Assembly: GCF_028689295.1 (NCBI RefSeq)
Contig: NZ_JAQTWL010000009.1
Location: 1-64,000 of the forward strand
Direction of reading: 5' to 3'
Source of the DNA: Rhodoferax sp.
GTDB taxonomy: Bacteria; Pseudomonadota; Gammaproteobacteria; Burkholderiales; Burkholderiaceae_C
DNA: 64,000 bases
Position numbers and translations under genes: made by a program. This document shows positions 59,157-64,000 of this stretch, piece after piece. Numbering within the stretch: position 1 is the stretch's first letter; the number at the start of each line of letters is the position of its first letter. A model generated the notes under the pieces. The model made no database searches. It saw only the letters and a list, made by a program, of their open reading frames with translations, and was not told where the DNA came from.

Positions 59157-61541
59157 TTATCTGAACAAATCCAGAATCTTGTTTTTTTCATCAGCCGCTG
59201 GCAAGGGGATGATCAGGGGTTTGCCCGGGTCGGACCCGTCATTCAAGCCCAAATTGGTGATGCCGGCATTGCCGGCATATTCTTCGTAAAACCATTCGCC
59301 GCCCAGGTTGTTCACGCCCGCAGGTACTGAATATTCCATCACCGGGACATTCTTTAAGGCCTGAGCCATGAATTCGATCCAAACGGGCAGGCTCAATCCG
59401 CCGCCAGTTTCGCGCGAGCCAAGTTTTCTGGGCGTGTCGTAACCAATCCAGGTGATGGCTGTCAGCGTCGGTTGGTAGCCGGCAAACCAGGCATCCATCG
59501 AATCATTGGTGGTGCCCGTCTTGCCATACAAGTCAGGACGTTTGAGCGTGGCTTGAGCTGAAGCTGCCGTCCCTGAGCGGGTGACTTCCTGCAACAAACT
59601 TCCCATGATGAACGCATTGCGAGCGGCGATGGTGCGCATCGACTCGTCCAAGGCGGGCGTTGGCGTCTGCGTGAGCACTTTGCCTCTTTGATCGGTCACC
59701 CGGCTGATCAGCCAGGGGTTGACACGGTAGCCGCCATTGGCAAACACCGAGTAAGCGCTGGCCATTTGCATGGGGGTGACCGAGCCGGCGCCGAGCGCCA
59801 TGGTCAGGTAAGCAGGGTGTTTGTCGGCATCGAAGCCAAAGCGCGTCACCCAGTCCTGCGCGTTCTGGGCGCCCACCGTTTGCAAAATGCGGATCGAAAC
59901 CATGTTTTTGGACTTGGCCAGGCCGCGTCGCATGGTCATGGGCCCTTCAAATTTGCCGTCGTAGTTTTTCGGCTCCCATGGCTGGCCGCCGGTCACGCCG
60001 GCATCAAAAAACATGGGGCCGTCGTTGACGATGGTGGCGGGCGTCACACCGGACTCCAGCGCGGCCGAGTAAATGAACGGCTTGAAACTCGAACCCGGTT
60101 GACGCCAAGCCTGGGTGACATGGTTGAACTTGTTTTTTTCAAAATCAAAACCGCCGACCAACGCCTTGATCGCGCCGTTGCGCGGGTCCAGCGCCACAAA
60201 GGCGCCTTCCACTTCCGGCAACTGGGTGATTTCCCAGGCTTTCTTCGGCGTTTGCACCACACGGATCACCGCGCCCCGGCGAATCCTGATGTTGGCGGCA
60301 GCCTTGTCGGACAAGCCTGACTGGGCTGGTTTGAGTCCCTCCCCGGTGATCTCGATGATTTCGCCGTTTTGCCGGATAGCCTGGATTTTCTTGGTCGAGG
60401 CAGCCAGCACCACGGCCGCCATCACGTCGCCATTGTCTGGATGCTCTTGCAGCACTTCGTCAATCACGTCATCCATGGCCTGTTGATCAGAAGGCAGACT
60501 GGCAAATAGTTCTGGTCCGCGATAAACCTGGCGCCGCTCATAGTTCATGATGCCGCGTCGCAAGGCTTTGTAGGCAGTGTCCTGCTGCGTCGTGCTGAGC
60601 GTGGTGTACACGTTCAGGCCCCGGGTGTAGGTGTCCTCGCCGTACTGGGCAAACATCAATTGCCTGGCCGTTTCGGCGGCGTATTCAGCATGCACCCCGG
60701 TGTTGTCAGAATTGGACTTCACTTTCAGCGGCTCGCGCTTGGCTGCATCAGCCTGTTCGGCGGTGATAAAGCCGTTTTCCAGCATTCGTTCAATGATGTA
60801 AAGCTGGCGCGACCTGGCGCGCTTGGGATTGTTGATCGGGTTGTAGGCGGAAGGGGCTTTGGGCAAGCCGGCCAGCATGGCTGCCTCGGAGACTGTGATG
60901 TCTTGCAGCGATTTGCCAAAATAGGCCTCAGCGGCTGCAGCAAAGCCATAGGCCCGGTTGCCCAGAAAAATCTGGTTCATGTAGATTTCAAGAATCTGGT
61001 CCTTTGTGAGCAAATGTTCCAGCTTGAAGGTCAACAATATCTCATAAATTTTCCGGGTGTAGGTTTTCTCGGATGTCAGGTACACGTTGCGCGCCACCTG
61101 CATGGTGATGGTCGATGCGCCCTGGCTTTTGATGCGCCCCAGATTGGCCAGCGCGGCCCGCAAAATGCCTTTGTAGTCCACGCCACCGTGTTCATAAAAC
61201 CGGGCATCTTCAATGGCCAGAACGGCATCCTTCATCACTTTCGGGATGTCCCGGATGGGCGTGAGCTGGCGGCGCTCTTCACCAAACTCACCGATCAGTG
61301 TGCCCTCTGCAGAAAAAATGCGCATGGGCAACTTGGGTCGATAGTCTGACAAATCCGAAATGTCAGGCAGATTTGGAAAAGCCACTGCCATGGCGATGCC
61401 CACCAACAGCACCAGGGTCATGATCCCGGCCAACACCAGTCCGCCAGCCCATAAAACCAGTCTGATCGCCCAATGCTGGGCTGATCGCCCGGATTTGGCG
61501 GATGCTGATTTCGACTCTGCGGAAGATGAGTGAACGGTCAT
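59157..61541 (-). CDS. mrcA: Penicillin-binding protein 1A (glycosyltransferase-transpeptidase)
   Basis: 794 residues. One N-terminal membrane helix, then the GT51 domain (VLAIEDARFYEHGGVDYKG with catalytic Glu, GASTITMQVARNVYL), an OB-like insert and the transpeptidase with active Ser in PGSSFKPFIYSAALE, SKNMVSIRIL (SxN) and YGKTGTTNDSMDAWF (KTG). It makes and cross-links peptidoglycan. The divergent placement opposite pilM is widely conserved. Confidence 0.97.
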   Translation of the reverse strand: MTVHSSSAESKSASAKSGRSAQHWAIRLVLWAGGLVLAGIMTLVLLVGIAMAVAFPNLPDISDLSDYRPKLPMRIFSAEGTLIGEFGEERRQLTPIRDIPKVMKDAVLAIEDARFYEHGGVDYKGILRAALANLGRIKSQGASTITMQVARNVYLTSEKTYTRKIYEILLTFKLEHLLTKDQILEIYMNQIFLGNRAYGFAAAAEAYFGKSLQDITVSEAAMLAGLPKAPSAYNPINNPKRARSRQLYIIERMLENGFITAEQADAAKREPLKVKSNSDNTGVHAEYAAETARQLMFAQYGEDTYTRGLNVYTTLSTTQQDTAYKALRRGIMNYERRQVYRGPELFASLPSDQQAMDDVIDEVLQEHPDNGDVMAAVVLAASTKKIQAIRQNGEIIEITGEGLKPAQSGLSDKAAANIRIRRGAVIRVVQTPKKAWEITQLPEVEGAFVALDPRNGAIKALVGGFDFEKNKFNHVTQAWRQPGSSFKPFIYSAALESGVTPATIVNDGPMFFDAGVTGGQPWEPKNYDGKFEGPMTMRRGLAKSKNMVSIRILQTVGAQNAQDWVTRFGFDADKHPAYLTMALGAGSVTPMQMASAYSVFANGGYRVNPWLISRVTDQRGKVLTQTPTPALDESMRTIAARNAFIMGSLLQEVTRSGTAASAQATLKRPDLYGKTGTTNDSMDAWFAGYQPTLTAITWIGYDTPRKLGSRETGGGLSLPVWIEFMAQALKNVPVMEYSVPAGVNNLGGEWFYEEYAGNAGITNLGLNDGSDPGKPLIIPLPAADEKNKILDLFR

Positions 61542-61814
61542 AAAAAATGGTCAATGAAACTTGGTCGCAATAAAAATCAGGATAGTTGCCTTGCTGAGGT
61601 TAGCATCCCGCCAAGGGAGCCGAAGCAAGATTTGCTTCCGTGTCTTGTGATTTTCCACGAGATGCGCTTTTTTTTCTGGTTTGGCGTCTATATTTGACAA
61701 CATCGAGTTTTGTATAAAAGCGGAATTTCTTTACGCCACAACAATCTTGCTGATAGCATTCATGTGACTTCTTAAGTGTTGAATTGATTTTTCTTTCTTG
61801 TTTGGGGAATTGTG
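61542..61814. other. 273-bp divergent gap between mrcA and pilM
   Basis: Rather AT-rich. It holds a perfect hairpin GAAGCAA-GAT-TTGCTTC (61622-61638), and a TTGACA (61694-61699) followed by TATAAA (61713-61718) at a spacing too short (13 bp) for a normal sigma-70 promoter. No supported gene, and I did not find a good sigma-54 site. Confidence 0.5.
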
Positions 61815-62894
61815 TTGATTTCTTTGAGATCATTGTTTAGCCAACGACTTGCACCATTGCTGGGCTTGGATATCGGCAATTCCAGCGTCAAGCTCGTGGA
61901 GTTGGGCCAGGACAAGGAAGGCAATCTGGTGGTGGAAGCCTGCGCCGTTGTGCCTCTTGAGGGCGGATGGATCAAAGACGGCAACATTGAAAACTTTGAT
62001 GCCGTTGCCGAAGCCGTGCGTCGCCTGATCAAAATCAGTGGGATCAAAACCAAAAATGTTGTCATGGCTTTGCCACCTTCGTCGGTCATCACCAAAAAAA
62101 TCGTTCTGCCGGGCGGCATGACCGACCAGGAACTGGAGATGCAGGTCGAGTCCGAAGCCAATCAGTACATCCCCTTCCCACTGGACGAAGTCAGTCTTGA
62201 CTTTTGCATTTTGGGTCCCAGTGCAAGCTCCAAAGGTGATATCGAGGTGTTGATCGCCGCTTCGAGGCGCGAAAAAGTGCAGGACCTGCAGGGCATGGCT
62301 GAAGCCACCGGGCTCAAGCCCGTGATTGTGGATGTCAAGTCGTATGCCTCCCGACTTGCTGCCAGCCGTTTGATTGCCAACATGCCTGAACATTCTGCTG
62401 ACAGCGTGGTGGCCTTGTTCGAAGTCGGGTCCCTGACCACAAGCATGCAGGTGATGCGCAATGACGAGGTGCTATATGACCGCGAACAGGCCTTTGGCGG
62501 CTCCCAATTGACGCAATTGATTGTGTTGCAGTATGGTTTTTCGTATGAAGAAGCCGAAATCAAAAAATGCAGGGGCGAGTTGCCGCCGGATTATGAAGCA
62601 GCTGTTCTGAAACCTTTTCTAGAGAGTCTGGTGCAGGAAATCAGCCGTGCGCTTCAATTCTTTTTTACCAGCACCACGCACAACAAGGTGGATCTGGTGA
62701 TGTTGGCAGGCGGTTCGGCCAGTTTGGCTGGCTTGACGGCCATGGTGACCAAACAATCCGGCTTCCCGTGCATGATTGCCAATCCGTTCCAGGGAATGCG
62801 CGTTGCAGAGGGCGTCGGGAAGAAAAGATTGGCGCATGAGGCCTCTTCCTACCTGACGGCTTGTGGCTTGGCTTTGCGGAGGTTTTTGCAGTGA
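61815..62894 (+). CDS. pilM: Type IV pilus assembly protein PilM
   Basis: 359 residues. An actin-like ATPase-fold cytoplasmic protein that joins PilN and PilO at the inner membrane. LLGLDIGNSSVKLVELGQ (phosphate 1), VMALPPSSVITKKIVLP, ESEANQYIPFPLDEVSLDF and LAGGSASLAGLTAMV. Start: TTG 61815 gives the family-like ISLRSLFSQ and stands 6 bases after GGGGA; GTG 61812 is one codon earlier. ATG-less starts make this worth noting. It overlaps pilN by 4 bp. Confidence 0.95.
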   Translation: MISLRSLFSQRLAPLLGLDIGNSSVKLVELGQDKEGNLVVEACAVVPLEGGWIKDGNIENFDAVAEAVRRLIKISGIKTKNVVMALPPSSVITKKIVLPGGMTDQELEMQVESEANQYIPFPLDEVSLDFCILGPSASSKGDIEVLIAASRREKVQDLQGMAEATGLKPVIVDVKSYASRLAASRLIANMPEHSADSVVALFEVGSLTTSMQVMRNDEVLYDREQAFGGSQLTQLIVLQYGFSYEEAEIKKCRGELPPDYEAAVLKPFLESLVQEISRALQFFFTSTTHNKVDLVMLAGGSASLAGLTAMVTKQSGFPCMIANPFQGMRVAEGVGKKRLAHEASSYLTACGLALRRFLQ

Positions 62895-63529
62895 TTTTGA
62901 TTAACCTGCTTCCGCATCGGGAAATTGCCCGAAAACACAGAAAAGAACAGTTCACGCTGGCTTTGGGTTTGTCTGTTTTGTTGGGGATCTTTCTGGCTGT
63001 CCTGGTTTTTGCATGGTTCGAGGCGCAAATCTCCAATCAGCAGGATAAAAACCAGATGCTGCAAACCGAGATCACCAAGTTTGACGCACAGATCAAGGAC
63101 ATTGCTGGCCTGGAGGCTGAAATTGCAGCCTTGCTGGCACGCCAGCAGGCCGTCGAAAATTTGCAGGCTGACCGCAACACGCCCGTGCATCTTTTGACGG
63201 AGCTTGTGAAACAACTGCCCGAGGGGGTTTACATCAACTCCTTGCAACAAAATGGCCAAAATGTGGTCTTGCTGGGCGTTGCACAGTCCAATGAGCGGGT
63301 GTCGGAATTGTTGCGTAACCTTGCCAACAATTCCACGTGGCTTGCCAGCCCCGAGTTGGTGGAAATCGTGGCAGGTACCGCCAGTCTGTCCGCGCGCGAC
63401 GTGCGTCGTGTTTCCAACTTCCAGATCAGAGTCAAGCTGAGGCGCGCCAGCGAGGCGCCCAAGACGCCCGCCAGCCAGTTGCCTGCTCAAAAATCTTCAA
63501 TGCCCGCATCTGATGCGGTGGCGCGGTAA
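62891..63529 (+). CDS. pilN: Type IV pilus assembly protein PilN
   Basis: 212 residues from GTG 62891 (ILINLLPHREIARKHRKEQF, the standard PilN start), overlapping the pilM stop as GTGA. One membrane helix (~23-43), coiled coil (~45-95), then a periplasmic ferredoxin-like fold. Its short cytoplasmic INLLP motif docks in PilM. The C terminus is Ala/Pro-rich. Confidence 0.95.
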   Translation: MILINLLPHREIARKHRKEQFTLALGLSVLLGIFLAVLVFAWFEAQISNQQDKNQMLQTEITKFDAQIKDIAGLEAEIAALLARQQAVENLQADRNTPVHLLTELVKQLPEGVYINSLQQNGQNVVLLGVAQSNERVSELLRNLANNSTWLASPELVEIVAGTASLSARDVRRVSNFQIRVKLRRASEAPKTPASQLPAQKSSMPASDAVAR

Positions 63530-63540
63530 AGGTGGGCACG

Positions 63541-64000
63541 ATGGCCAAGAATCTCAACATCGATGTCGATTTCAAGGGACAGCTTGACGCCTTTGCCGGG
63601 CAGTTTCGCAATCTGGACAGCAGAGACCCGTCCAGCTGGCCCTTGGTGCCCCGCTTCGCCGTGTTTGTTGCCCTGGCGGCCGCCTGCCTGGTGGCGTTAT
63701 GGTTTGCCTGGCTGGCTGATGTCAAAGAAGAACTTGTCCAGGCGCAAGCATCGGAACTCAAGTTGCGCGACGAATACAAAGTCAAGCTGGCCAAGGCTGT
63801 CAACCTTGAAGCGCTGAAAAAGCAGCGGGAGCAGGTACTTCAGTACGTGACCCAGCTCGAGAAGCAATTGCCCAGCAAGGCTGAAATGGACGCCTTGCTG
63901 TCTGACATCAACCAGTCGGGATTGGGCCGTAGTCTGCAGTTCGAACTGTTTCGGCCAGGTCAGGTGGTGATCAATGACTACTATGCCGAGCTTCCCATTG
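63541..64000 (+). CDS. pilO: Type IV pilus assembly protein PilO (partial)
   Basis: ATG 63541 preceded by AAAGGTGGG. 153 residues visible; it runs past the right edge. Cytoplasmic tail (NLNIDVDFKGQLDAFAGQF), membrane helix (~39-60), coiled coil (~62-105) and the start of the periplasmic domain with KQLPSKAEMDALLSDIN. It pairs with PilN. pilP and pilQ are expected beyond the window. Confidence 0.94.
   Translation, partial: MAKNLNIDVDFKGQLDAFAGQFRNLDSRDPSSWPLVPRFAVFVALAAACLVALWFAWLADVKEELVQAQASELKLRDEYKVKLAKAVNLEALKKQREQVLQYVTQLEKQLPSKAEMDALLSDINQSGLGRSLQFELFRPGQVVINDYYAELPI

Noticed and set aside
61680..61720. Sigma-54 promoter before pilM
   Set aside because: A TGGC is present but the GC element is missing at the required distance.
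61600..61833. 77-residue minus-strand open frame in the mrcA/pilM gap
   Set aside because: Lys/Ser/Cys-rich with no ribosome site; overlaps the pilM start and contains the hairpin. Probably chance.

Overview
The window looks like chromosome from a betaproteobacterium of the order Burkholderiales, most likely family Comamonadaceae (Rhodoferax or Polaromonas-like). This rests on gene order and protein character (uvrA / MFS / ssb, lysA-lptM divergent from cyaY, the penicillin-binding protein gene divergent from pilMNO, paired LpxL-type acyltransferases beside metK) and on the moderately high GC of most of the sequence. The first ~7.4 kb reads as visibly less GC-rich than the rest. I saw no rRNA, tRNA, CRISPR, insertion sequence or prophage.

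Layout. 1-3133: end of a TonB-type protein, a regulatory gap with two inverted repeats, a TonB-dependent receptor and its terminator. 3185-14025: seven tightly spaced plus-strand genes: exported S9 peptidase, APS kinase (cysC), TPR-sulfotransferase, then a complete peptide-type ABC importer. 14017-18317: RND efflux pump and adaptor on the minus strand. 18610-26678: oppABCDF, tal, pgi. 26700-28098: a hydrolase and a small outer-membrane-like protein with overlapping divergent start codons. 28211-30371: groES-groEL with promoter and CIRCE. 30392-34496: CDF metal transporter, a 58-residue membrane peptide with PmrA/QseB-like boxes, pyrF and a CoA-transferase. 34594-39610: uvrA, an MFS transporter, ssb.

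39690-45990 is a self-contained module: two CsoR-family-like operators, RND adaptor, RND pump, type I sulfide:quinone oxidoreductase, a DUF2892 membrane protein and a CsoR-family repressor with altered ligand positions. 46001-54857: mnmA with its NUDIX neighbour, pntAB, two lipid A acyltransferases, metK with a structured leader, engB. 54932-64000: cytochrome c4, msrPQ, lysA-lptM, cyaY, mrcA, and the start of the type IV pilus operon pilMNO, which runs off the end.

Two groups stand out as possibly undescribed systems: (i) TonB, receptor, peptidase, PAPS supply, TPR-sulfotransferase and peptide importer, which together could sulfate and/or scavenge an exported peptide or protein; (ii) the RND / SQR / DUF2892 / CsoR-like module, which looks like sulfide detoxification tied to efflux of a sulfur-containing toxicant. 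The metK leader RNA and several operator-like palindromes are further points of interest. All calls come from reading the sequence; no database search was possible.
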